Assembly (NCBI GenBank): GCA_031963045.1
Contig: JASSUK010000043.1
Span: 45,659 to 109,658 of the forward strand
DNA from: JASSUD01 sp031963045
GTDB lineage: Bacteria > Pseudomonadota > Gammaproteobacteria > Burkholderiales > Burkholderiaceae
DNA length: 64,000 nt
Reading direction: 5' to 3'
Shown: piece after piece, positions 1 through 8,307 of the stretch
How positions within the stretch are numbered: position 1 is the first letter of the stretch
Layout of the letters: the number at the start of each line of letters is the position of its first letter
Made by a program: the position numbers and the translations under genes
Notes under the pieces: generated by a model
Told to the model about the DNA's origin: nothing
The model's database searches: none
What the model saw: the letters and a program-made list of their open reading frames with translations, nothing else

Positions 1-630
1 CTAAAAGCCATGTGCCAGAAATTTGATCAATCTGGAAATGGCTTTGTCCTGCCTGGCGTTAAGAAAGATCGTGCGTACTTTTCAACGGAGTTATGCACAG
101 TATTTGTGGATAAAGTTGCTTTTGCTTCTCTTAGGCTTTGTACAAGATCATCAAGTAGTGTTTTTCCATATTTATAGCTCTTCCACCCGTCCATGCAGTA
201 CGGCAGTTTCTCAAGCGCTCAACAACGAGTCTCCTGCTACCGCGCTTCCTTGATTTTTGATTTCTTGTCTTCTGCCTCGACTTTAATACCAGATTTCGCA
301 AAAAAGCCTTGCGTACTCCAGTGCCCCTTCGCCTGTCCCAATTCCTCCTTTCTCAGGATTAAGCGTTTACTGCCATCGCGCCGGTCATCAGAGCAAAGAC
401 TACGCAATCTTGAGAAGAGAGTTCATCGATTTTTCCGGCGCTAAGGTAGTTCATCAAGCAGCGCATACCATCCTCAGCCAGTGCTTAAATGTCTTGATCA
501 GAGCATGTGTGCGCTGCAACATATAAATTCAGGCATTGGCCTTCTAGTGTTCTTGCATTTCTATTAGATAAGCTATTTCATACCATAAAATTTATAAGAC
601 AAATCAAAAATTAAGCCAAAAAAGAACAAT
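1..630. other. Region without a convincing gene
   Basis: I see no recognisable gene here. The minus strand between about 250 and 440 has a coding-like run ending in a stop, and a second such run lies between about 60 and 190. Neither has a start, a ribosome site or a family signature that I recognise, so they may be remnants of a decayed gene. The last 60 bases are AT-rich and probably hold the promoter of the NACHT gene that follows. Confidence 0.4.
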
Positions 631-3600
631 ATGCTTGCTGCTAGCCTGATTTCCCCATATTTTATGAGTAAACAGCTGCAGATGCAGGCGCAGAGCCATT
701 TGGAACAGGCTCGTTTCTATAAAACGGCACAGCAGTTTAAGATGGCCTTAGTCTCGTATGATCAAGCCAGAGTGATTTTTAAGCATGCCGAAGATGCAAG
801 TCAACAAGTCCTGCCTTTATCAGAGCTGAAAAGCGCCTTTAGTCAAGCGCATACCCCACAAACTCCAGAAGATGAATCCTTACGGCAACGTATCGCTGAG
901 GTGTATGTTGAGCGTGCAGAAGTTTTGGAGAGCTTGGGGAAGCTGGACAAAGCGAAGAAGAGCTACGAGAAAGCGCAAGCATGGGGCTATGAAGGCCTAC
1001 CCGCCGCATCGACTGCTGCTTTGATATCTTCTTCAGATAGTGCTAGGGGTTTGGCTCAGTCTGCTGCATTTTTTTCTGCCAGCGCTTCTCTGGCTCCATC
1101 ACCTAAAGTAGCAAAAGTCTGCCTGCAGGAAAAACATCAGTGGGTCGCGCAGGTATTTGAAACCATCCTGAAACAGTTTCAGGATTTGGATTTGTGTCAA
1201 AGTTCACCCAACCTTTTTTTGGTCTATGCACATAACAATAATCGACTAGGCAAGGCCGATGCAGAGGCTTCGCAACAGATCATTAAATGGTTATCTAACC
1301 TGCGTTCCAACTTATATTCTGATCGCTCAGTCAGTGGTCACCAGGCTTTACCGTTTTCAGCAACCTTAGAAGACATGGCCAAAGCCAACGATATTCTATC
1401 CAGTCAACTCTGCCTATTACCCAACCACGCAGGCACGGTAGATCATGTGGTGCTGTGCGGTTCAGAACTGTTGGGCCACTATATGGCTTCCACGTACTAT
1501 CATGGTTTTTATCAGGCGATTCAACGTGCTTATCAAGAAGCATCGCAGCCTGCGAATGACTTTGCTCAGGTTGAGGCGGCGATACGCAAGGTGGTGGATG
1601 CGAATTTAAACGAAAAAGAATTTCACCATGTGTTGACGGAATTGGCTTTTTTACAAATCCGCTATGAGCACCACCAGGACCAGCATGGAATTATCCCGCT
1701 GTTGCTCAACAGTACGGCGCAGCAATGTTTGCCAAAATTTATTATTGATTCGACCACAATCCGCATCGAAGACAGTATCTGGCGTACGCCCAGCCTTTGG
1801 AATGGGCGGCATACGTATCAGGATGAGGGCTTGCACATTGGCTTCTTTAAGCTTGTAAAACGACTGTTAGTGAAGCAAGAACGTTACATAGCGCTGGTAG
1901 AAGAAAAGATTTATCAGGTCTGCTTGCAGAAGTTGCGAGAAGATCAGTCGCATACCTTGACGGCAGAGGCCTTTTCGTTGTTCTTGAATCAAACTTGTGT
2001 AACTGCGCTCGAGGCATTAAAACAAGACCACGGCGCTGATTTACGGGAACTAAATGTTCAGAAAGCCTATGAAAGTATCCTGATAGAAATCAAACAAATC
2101 AATGGTGAAGCGTTCGTAGCACCTGATCAGCTTCGACTGGCTTTGGAGGCGTCGTATTCTGCTAAGCGCTTAGCTATTCAACGTCTGTCTGGCCCACCTC
2201 TATCGATGGAGCATTGCTATATCAATCTGGCCGTCGTGGAGAGCGAAAAAGAGAAGGCAAGCAAGGAAGAAGAAGCGAAGCAGTCTAAAGAAGAGGTGCA
2301 AAACCACTTTTATCGCTTACCGAGTGCAGAAGCAATCCGTTCCAATCTACAGAAATTCGTGCTCCTGGAAAAACTGTTTGAGCCTAGAGAATTAAGCAAA
2401 GACAAGACGGTAATCCCGAAACGGATTTTGATTCGAGGTCGGGCGGGTGCGGGCAAAACGACCTTATCCAAAAAGATCGTCTATGAATATACGCAGAAAG
2501 GGCAATGGCGAGATCGCTTTGACTACGTGCTGTGGATTCCGTTGCGTACGTTAAAAGGCAAATCACACTGTGATCTAGCCACTTTGTTTCATGAAACCTA
2601 CTTCTCGAGTCACCCAAAAGGTCAGTCTTTAGCGAAGACGCTCGCCGCGCAAATTAACGGGGTAGCTAAAGAGAAAACCCTCTTTGTGTTGGATGGTTGG
2701 GATGAAGTGGCGCAAGAATGGGACGAGCATGAACCGATGTATGGGTTTCTCAAGCAGCTGCTCAATCAGCCTGCGGTGTTGATCACCTCGCGACCTTATA
2801 TCGAGTTGAAACAGGCTGATCCGATGGATCTGGAGTTGGAGACAGTGGGCTTTAGCCCGGAAAACGTCACGGCGTATCTTGATAATCCGGCCATGGTGTC
2901 GGTTTTGCAAGCCCAGGAGATGAAGCAATTCATCCAGACCACCTCCTTCATCCAAGGACTCGTCAACGTGCCGATCCAACTGGACGCGCTTTGTTACAGT
3001 TGGGATGAAATTAAGCGCATGCAGAAAGAGTCCCCAGATGCGATGACGGTCACGGCGTTATATCAAGCGATGAAGAACAAATTATGGCGTAAAGATATCC
3101 TGCGGCTAGGCAAGAGGGAAGGCGGAAAATTATTAACTGAGAGCCAAGTTAACGCGCTTGAAAGCTCACCCCGGGTTGAGAAATTGGTGAGAGCCGAACA
3201 TGATTTTTTGAGTACCTTAGCTTTTCAAGGAATGCAGCGTAATCAAATTGAATTCAGTCATCGTGACCTGCATGCGCTCATTGAGCAGCTTGAGAGAAAA
3301 GGGCTGGATCTTCCTATGACGTTAGAAGATAACCTCAAAAAACTCTCGTTTTTGCATACCGATGAGGCGGAGGAGGGCCTGCAAAGCTATCACTTTATGC
3401 ATTTAACGTTTCAGGAATTCTTTGCGGCCAAGCATTTTGTTCGGCATTGGGAGGCGGAGCGAGATATCACGCAGCTGTCTTCTGACACCCTACAGTGGAA
3501 GCAAGTGCCCTCCGAGGCGTTTGTTGGGCAACATAAATACAACCCGCGCTATGAGATTTTTTGGTGGTTTGTGGCAGGGCTGTTGCGAGGAGAGGCACTG

Positions 3601-5901
3601 AATCGATTCTTCGATTTACTCGAAGCAGAACCACGTGATTTGTCCGGTGCGTATCATCAGCGTCTGATAATGAATGGTTTGCATGAAGCGTCTCAGACCC
3701 CTGACGTTGGGCTGCGACCCGATACCCGAAGCAGGCTGGAGCAAGGTTTATGGCAATGGTTGCTATTAGAAATCGACAAGACAGACAACAGCACGCTGGC
3801 GTACCAATCCACGTTTCCCGAGCACGTGTTGCTCGAGTGCCTTCATGAGGGGGCAACATGGGCAATAAAACGAGAGGTTATAAGCGCACTCGGCCGTCGA
3901 TCTGCCTTATCGACGGCAGCCTTGCAGGCCTTAATCGCGTTGACGAATGACTCTAACAGGGATGTGAGGGGCCGCGCGGCTGATGCATTAGGCCAGCAAT
4001 CCTTGTTGCCGGAGCGGGCCCTGCAGGCCTTGATCGCGCTGACGAAGGACTCGAACATGAAAGTGGTGAGCAGCGCGGTTAATGCGTTAGGCAAGCAGTC
4101 ATCATTACCGGAGTCGGCCCTGCAGGCCTTGATCGCATTGATGAAGGACGAGGATTGGGAGGTGAGGCGTAGCGCGGCTGATGCGTTAGGCCATCAGTCA
4201 TCGTTACCGGAGCCGGCCCTGCAGACCTTGATCGCGTTGACGATTGATGGGGACAATTGGGTGAGGTGCAGCGCGGCTGATGCGTTAGGGCATCAGTCAT
4301 CGTTACCGGAGTCGGCCCTGCAGGCCTTGATCGCGTTGATGAAGGACCAGGACAGGGAAGTGAGGAGGCGCGCGGCTTCTGCGTTAGGCCATCAGTCATT
4401 GTTACCGGAGTGGGCCCTGCAGGCCTTGATTGCGTTGACGAAGGATCAGGACAGTAATGTGAGGCACAGCGCGGCTTATGCGTTAGGCCAGCAATCGTCG
4501 TTACCGGAGTTGGCCCTGCAGGCTTTGATCGTATTGATGAAGGACCGAGACAGTAAAGTGAGTGACAGCACGGCTGATGCGTTAGGCCGGCAGTCATCGT
4601 TACCGGAGTGGGCCCTGCAGGTCTTGATCGCGTTGACGAAGAATCCGGACAGGGGAGCAAGGTACAGCGCGCTTAAGGTGTTAGGTCATCAGTCATTATT
4701 ACCGGAGCCGGCCCTGCAGACCTTGATCGCGTTGACGAGGGATGGGGACAATTGGGTGAAGCGCAGCGCGGCTGATGCGTTAGGCCATCAGTCATCGTTA
4801 CCGGAGTGGGCCCTGCAGGCCTTGATCGCGTTGACGAAGGATCAGGTCAGTTGGGTGATGGAGTGCGCGGTTAAGGCGTTAGGTCATCAGTCATCATTAC
4901 CGGAGTCGGCGCTTCTGGCTTTGATCGCGTTGATGAAGGATCCGGACAGTAGAGTGAGTGACAGCGCGGCTGAGGCGTTATACCAGCGGTCATCGTTACC
5001 GGAGTGGGCCCTGAAGGCCTTGATTGCGTTGACGAAGGATCAGGACAGTATGGTGAGGTGCAGCGCGGCTTCTGCGTTAGGCCATCAGTCATTGTTACCG
5101 GAGTCGGCCCTGCAGGCCTTGATCGCGTTGACGAAGGATGAGGACAATTGTGTGAGGCGCCACGCGACTAAGGCGTTAGGTCATCAGTCATCGTTACCGG
5201 AGTGGGTCCTGCAGGCCTTGATCGCGTTGACGGAGGGGCCGGACAATTTGGATAGGGGCGGCGCGACTGAGGCGTTAGGCCGGCAGTCATCATTACCGGA
5301 GTGGGCCCTGCTGGCCTTGATCGCGTTGATGGAGGACCAGGACGATGGGATGAGGTGCCACGCGGCTTCTGTGTTAGGCCAGCAGTCTTCGTTATCGGAG
5401 TCGGCCCTGCTGGCGTTGATCGCGTTGACGAAGGATGAGAACATGGATGTGAGGCACAGCGCAACTTCTGCGTTAGCCAAACACCGCTGGACGCTCTATC
5501 GCTTATTGCCTACGTTTAACAGACAGCAGATAGAGCTGCTCTACACAGGATACTTACTCAAACAAAGCTTTGATCAGGGTGCCCCTTTATATATCCAGAA
5601 GGGCTCCCTGTATTTCTATACGGCGCAAGGCCGCCAGCGCGTTCCTTTTAGCGATGCAGATCAGGAAGTCAAATTCAAGCAAGCGATTCAACAAGCCCAA
5701 CAGGCGGCTGGACTTCCTCTCGCGCTGAGAGATCGAATCGTACAGCCGGGTGCGCAAAGTGAGGAAAAGACGTTGCTTGCTCCATCTATCAGTCAAATGC
5801 GATCGGGGCTTACTAAGACTGATCGGGGCACACAGACAGAGGCTTCCCCTCATCTGTCCCACAGAAAAAAGGTTTTAGGATTCATCAAGAACCTCACATA
5901 A
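631..5901 (+). CDS. TPR-NACHT-HEAT repeat protein (STAND/NLR-like P-loop NTPase)
   Basis: This 1756-residue protein has a receptor-like STAND layout. Residues about 15-130 hold two TPR-like helical hairpins (EQARFYKTAQQFKMALVSYD and a second near residue 90). The middle part is unassigned. A NACHT P-loop NTPase follows, with Walker A GRAGAGKTT near residue 605, Walker B LFVLDGWDE near 683 and a sensor-like LITSRP near 715. Residues about 1097-1625 are 16 tandem 33-residue HEAT-like repeats, followed by a unique C-terminal domain of about 130 residues. In this class NTP-driven oligomerisation couples ligand sensing by the C-terminal repeats to an effector; here no N-terminal effector enzyme is recognised. 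It could be an anti-phage NLR or a host-directed factor. A second in-frame ATG at 664 is an equally plausible start. No operon partner is visible. Confidence 0.85.
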   Translation: MLAASLISPYFMSKQLQMQAQSHLEQARFYKTAQQFKMALVSYDQARVIFKHAEDASQQVLPLSELKSAFSQAHTPQTPEDESLRQRIAEVYVERAEVLESLGKLDKAKKSYEKAQAWGYEGLPAASTAALISSSDSARGLAQSAAFFSASASLAPSPKVAKVCLQEKHQWVAQVFETILKQFQDLDLCQSSPNLFLVYAHNNNRLGKADAEASQQIIKWLSNLRSNLYSDRSVSGHQALPFSATLEDMAKANDILSSQLCLLPNHAGTVDHVVLCGSELLGHYMASTYYHGFYQAIQRAYQEASQPANDFAQVEAAIRKVVDANLNEKEFHHVLTELAFLQIRYEHHQDQHGIIPLLLNSTAQQCLPKFIIDSTTIRIEDSIWRTPSLWNGRHTYQDEGLHIGFFKLVKRLLVKQERYIALVEEKIYQVCLQKLREDQSHTLTAEAFSLFLNQTCVTALEALKQDHGADLRELNVQKAYESILIEIKQINGEAFVAPDQLRLALEASYSAKRLAIQRLSGPPLSMEHCYINLAVVESEKEKASKEEEAKQSKEEVQNHFYRLPSAEAIRSNLQKFVLLEKLFEPRELSKDKTVIPKRILIRGRAGAGKTTLSKKIVYEYTQKGQWRDRFDYVLWIPLRTLKGKSHCDLATLFHETYFSSHPKGQSLAKTLAAQINGVAKEKTLFVLDGWDEVAQEWDEHEPMYGFLKQLLNQPAVLITSRPYIELKQADPMDLELETVGFSPENVTAYLDNPAMVSVLQAQEMKQFIQTTSFIQGLVNVPIQLDALCYSWDEIKRMQKESPDAMTVTALYQAMKNKLWRKDILRLGKREGGKLLTESQVNALESSPRVEKLVRAEHDFLSTLAFQGMQRNQIEFSHRDLHALIEQLERKGLDLPMTLEDNLKKLSFLHTDEAEEGLQSYHFMHLTFQEFFAAKHFVRHWEAERDITQLSSDTLQWKQVPSEAFVGQHKYNPRYEIFWWFVAGLLRGEALNRFFDLLEAEPRDLSGAYHQRLIMNGLHEASQTPDVGLRPDTRSRLEQGLWQWLLLEIDKTDNSTLAYQSTFPEHVLLECLHEGATWAIKREVISALGRRSALSTAALQALIALTNDSNRDVRGRAADALGQQSLLPERALQALIALTKDSNMKVVSSAVNALGKQSSLPESALQALIALMKDEDWEVRRSAADALGHQSSLPEPALQTLIALTIDGDNWVRCSAADALGHQSSLPESALQALIALMKDQDREVRRRAASALGHQSLLPEWALQALIALTKDQDSNVRHSAAYALGQQSSLPELALQALIVLMKDRDSKVSDSTADALGRQSSLPEWALQVLIALTKNPDRGARYSALKVLGHQSLLPEPALQTLIALTRDGDNWVKRSAADALGHQSSLPEWALQALIALTKDQVSWVMECAVKALGHQSSLPESALLALIALMKDPDSRVSDSAAEALYQRSSLPEWALKALIALTKDQDSMVRCSAASALGHQSLLPESALQALIALTKDEDNCVRRHATKALGHQSSLPEWVLQALIALTEGPDNLDRGGATEALGRQSSLPEWALLALIALMEDQDDGMRCHAASVLGQQSSLSESALLALIALTKDENMDVRHSATSALAKHRWTLYRLLPTFNRQQIELLYTGYLLKQSFDQGAPLYIQKGSLYFYTAQGRQRVPFSDADQEVKFKQAIQQAQQAAGLPLALRDRIVQPGAQSEEKTLLAPSISQMRSGLTKTDRGTQTEASPHLSHRKKVLGFIKNLT
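3918..5500 (+). repeat. 16 tandem 99-bp repeats encoding HEAT-like units
   Basis: The coding sequence repeats every 99 bases (33 codons). Each unit reads roughly ALQALIALTKD-x-D-x-x-V-R-x-x-A-A-x-ALGHQSSLPE. I count 16 copies of the LIAL core. The units are close to identical at the DNA level except around the residues after KD and around VRxxA. This points to recent expansion or gene conversion with local diversification. The antisense strand stays open across much of the array, a by-product of the repeat. Confidence 0.9.
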
Positions 5902-5914
5902 GGCCAAAGTGTGA

Positions 5915-6076
5915 ACTGGCGAGTACGCCTCTATAAGTGAATTCATCCGTGCTGGGGTGCGTGTTCTACTCGCACGTGATCAAGCTATCGAAAGCTGGTT
6001 GCACAATCAAATAGTTGCAGCTAATCCAGCGAGTGGATCAAATTTTGACCGTACCCAAAATTCAATGGGGAAATAG
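5915..6076 (+). pseudogene. Remnant of a ParD/RHH-type antitoxin
   Basis: The open stretch from 5915 to the stop at 6074-6076 reads TGEYASISEFIRAGVRVLLA and then RDQAIESWLHNQIV. This matches the C-terminal part of CopG/ParD ribbon-helix-helix antitoxins (typical form G-x-Y-x-x-x-S-E-x-I-R-x-G-L-R-x-L). An in-frame TGA directly precedes it, the DNA-binding N-terminus is missing and no toxin gene follows. I read it as debris of a toxin-antitoxin module. Confidence 0.5.
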
Positions 6077-6127
6077 CTTTTGCTAGAGCGGCGATTGAGC
6101 TTAATTTTTCAATTTAGTTCTAATAAG

Positions 6128-7660
6128 CTAAGCGGTGTGATTAATATCCACAAGCGATGGTAATGGCCTAATGGCAGAAATTATCTGGTAAATATTTTCA
6201 TTACCAAAAGGAGGGGCCATTTCAGCACGCTCTCTAGCGAGTTCTCTAACCGTCTTACCATCTGAGGCACGTAGCGTATCAACGTCTGCTCCTGCATTCA
6301 ATAATAGCGTTACAACCTCGTTTTTGCGCTCGCGAACTGCATGATGCATGGCCGTCCATCCGCGCTTATCTTGCCTATCGATTTTCGCACCAGCTTCCAA
6401 CAACAATGAAATCATACTGGTGCGTCCCCCAAGTAAACGGACGAATCTAGTTAGCGGGGCTTCGTCATAACCATTGGGGAAATTAGCATCTGCTCCATTG
6501 TTAAGCAAAATTCTAGCAATCTCAGGTTGCCTTTCCAAATTCGCGCTATGCAATGGCGTAAAACCTGAGTCAGCGTTCTGCCGATTTAGGTCTGCTCCAG
6601 CTGCTATCAGGATACGAACTTCAGCGAGGCTGCCTTTCTTGGAAATACTATAATAAAGAGGCGTTATTCCTTTTTCCTGACTATGAAGATTTATAGAATC
6701 TTCAATTCTATTAACAAATATTCCGCACTGCACCATTGGTATGAGGTGACGGATAACATCAAGGTTTTTCTTACTGAAGCTAAGTAATTCGAATGCTTTT
6801 AATTTTTCTTCCAATATTGCTTCTGAGTAACTATTATTTTTTTGTGTTTCTGGGCGTAATAAAGAAAAAAATTCGCATATTTTAGATACACGTTCATCTG
6901 TTAAATTATCTTGCTCAAGTTTATCGAGAGCATCTATCATTCCGCCATTGAGTAGGTCGGGCTGTACTTTCAAAAAGGCTGATAGATTAAACTGTATACC
7001 TTTTGATTCGAGCTCAATTATCTCCAGAATAGATTTTGCAAGAGTTAGGTTATCAATATGATTTGACTTGGTAGCATGGTAGTTGATGCTGTTTAATAAA
7101 CCTAGCTTCTGCACGGCATCTAGTCTCTCACGGGTAATTTTCTCAGTGCCTATTCCCCAAATTCCAAAAGGAATTTTCTTACCTTTCCTTTGCAATAATT
7201 CCAACTTCTCAAGTAATTCAATTCGTTTAGAAGGTTTGTCCTGATTGGCAAGTTGCTTCGACAAAACTCTTTTACAATATACTTCTGTCCAAGCAAAATT
7301 GTTCTTGAATTTAGCTTGCTTGCGAACTTCTAATATTTCAGAAAAATTTTCTAACGAATCATTATTAGGTGAGTTAGGCTGAATATATCCCCTTAATAAA
7401 GAAGGTTTGTTAAATAATAAAAAAGATGAAATATATGTATTATCTATCCTGCTGACTTCCCTAATTTTTAGAAGATCATTGAAGGAATAATATTCAAATA
7501 TTTTGTTCCATAGCTCTGTCGGCAATTTTTCATAAAATTCTTTTGCTCCTTTCTCCACAGGAGCTTGGTCTGATTTTTCAAGCGACTGGACAGGGTTAGA
7601 ATCACCCCCTTGACCATGGGGAAAAGTAGATAACGCACTAGATATTCCATAGACCGGCAT
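6128..7660 (-). CDS. F-box and ankyrin repeat protein
   Basis: This 510-residue protein carries an F-box-like motif near residues 44-85 (KLPTELWNKIFEYYSFNDLL), a long helical middle region and C-terminal ankyrin repeats from about residue 335 to 490. Repeat signatures include GFTPLHSANLERQPEIARIL and GWTAMHHAVRERKNEVVTLL. F-box proteins recruit substrates to SCF ubiquitin ligases through Skp1. Bacterial examples such as Legionella AnkB are secreted effectors that act inside eukaryotic cells, so this protein probably works in the host. The start at 7660 is backed by an AGGA eight bases upstream. It resembles the proteins at 8308, 10968 and 27532. No secretion signal is visible. Confidence 0.85.
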   Translation of the reverse strand: MPVYGISSALSTFPHGQGGDSNPVQSLEKSDQAPVEKGAKEFYEKLPTELWNKIFEYYSFNDLLKIREVSRIDNTYISSFLLFNKPSLLRGYIQPNSPNNDSLENFSEILEVRKQAKFKNNFAWTEVYCKRVLSKQLANQDKPSKRIELLEKLELLQRKGKKIPFGIWGIGTEKITRERLDAVQKLGLLNSINYHATKSNHIDNLTLAKSILEIIELESKGIQFNLSAFLKVQPDLLNGGMIDALDKLEQDNLTDERVSKICEFFSLLRPETQKNNSYSEAILEEKLKAFELLSFSKKNLDVIRHLIPMVQCGIFVNRIEDSINLHSQEKGITPLYYSISKKGSLAEVRILIAAGADLNRQNADSGFTPLHSANLERQPEIARILLNNGADANFPNGYDEAPLTRFVRLLGGRTSMISLLLEAGAKIDRQDKRGWTAMHHAVRERKNEVVTLLLNAGADVDTLRASDGKTVRELARERAEMAPPFGNENIYQIISAIRPLPSLVDINHTA

Positions 7661-7670
7661 ACAAGCATTC

Positions 7671-7824
7671 CTAGGTAAAAGATTTATCGTGAATTATTGC
7701 TAAGTGCGCTAATCTATCTAAGCGTGTAATAACGAGCGTATCGCCTTCTCTCGAGACATTTTTTTAATTCGGGGCATGCTTGATAGATGCCGCTCCATTT
7801 TTCAGTAAAGATAACGTCAGTTTG
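7671..7824 (-). pseudogene. Remnant of a serine recombinase (resolvase) N-terminal domain
   Basis: On the minus strand two adjacent frames give DVIFTEKWSGIYQACPELKK and then EGDTLVITRLDRLAHL. This is the usual order of a resolvase/invertase catalytic domain (the stretch before CLE, then EGDTLVVxxLDRLxRS). A frameshift separates the pieces, the catalytic serine end is missing and the fragment stops at 7671, just upstream of the F-box gene start. It is a decayed mobile-element or invertase gene. Confidence 0.55.
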
Positions 7825-7978
7825 GGGTAAGGAAAACGCTAGAGTAGGAAGAGCTATTTGAGAAGTTAAGGCTAGGTGATTGAATCTGCCTCAAACTATA
7901 TGGTATTGGCCTGATTCCATAAAACCGTACTTATTCTTTAGATTCGCACGATACGCAAATCAAAAGGAGTTTTTCTGC

Positions 7979-8218
7979 ATGGATGTTTGTACTGCCACCT
8001 CTTCCTCTCCCGAAATGAAAGGTCCAGCTCCTTATGTACCGAGCCAGGCTCGAGTACGCAGTAGTGCATCCTCATCGGTGAGTAGTGATGACAGTGCAGG
8101 AACGCTTGTAGAGAGTGACGGTCCTATTCATTCAGCGAAAGTAGAGTGCCAAATAAAAAAGCCCCGCGACGAATTGAAGCAGGGCTTTTTAAATCCAGAT
8201 TATTTTGCAGCGATTTGA
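7979..8218 (+). CDS. Small Ser-rich hypothetical protein (possible effector N-terminal remnant)
   Basis: An AAGGAG site nine bases before the ATG at 7979 supports a 79-residue product, MDVCTATSSSPEMKGPAPYV onward, rich in Ser, Pro and Asp in its first 50 residues. I recognise no family. Such Ser-rich leaders also begin other effector-like proteins in this window. The last codons run through a rho-independent terminator hairpin, which suggests that the reading frame was joined to unrelated DNA after a deletion. A gene remnant is as likely as an intact small gene. Confidence 0.35.
   Translation: MDVCTATSSSPEMKGPAPYVPSQARVRSSASSSVSSDDSAGTLVESDGPIHSAKVECQIKKPRDELKQGFLNPDYFAAI
8155..8193. terminator. 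Rho-independent terminator (bidirectional)
   Basis: AAAAAGCCCCGC and GCAGGGCTTTTT form an 11-12 bp stem with one mismatch and an 11-base loop, with A and T tracts on either side. It could end transcription of the small upstream gene on the plus strand and of the large F-box/ankyrin gene on the minus strand. Confidence 0.7.
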
Positions 8219-8307
8219 TGGAGCCGTGCATTTTGCACCCCGATCAAACCGAGTAATTCCACCTCTTGGCAAGCCCTTACTATACGATCAAGCCGTACTA
8301 TGCATAA

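Noticed and set aside
4079..5480. Long minus-strand open frames with repeated PSSTRSRPAGPTPVT-like units
   Set aside because: They mirror the 99-bp HEAT repeats of the NACHT gene. A 99-base period keeps an antisense frame open by chance, and they have no start or ribosome site of their own.
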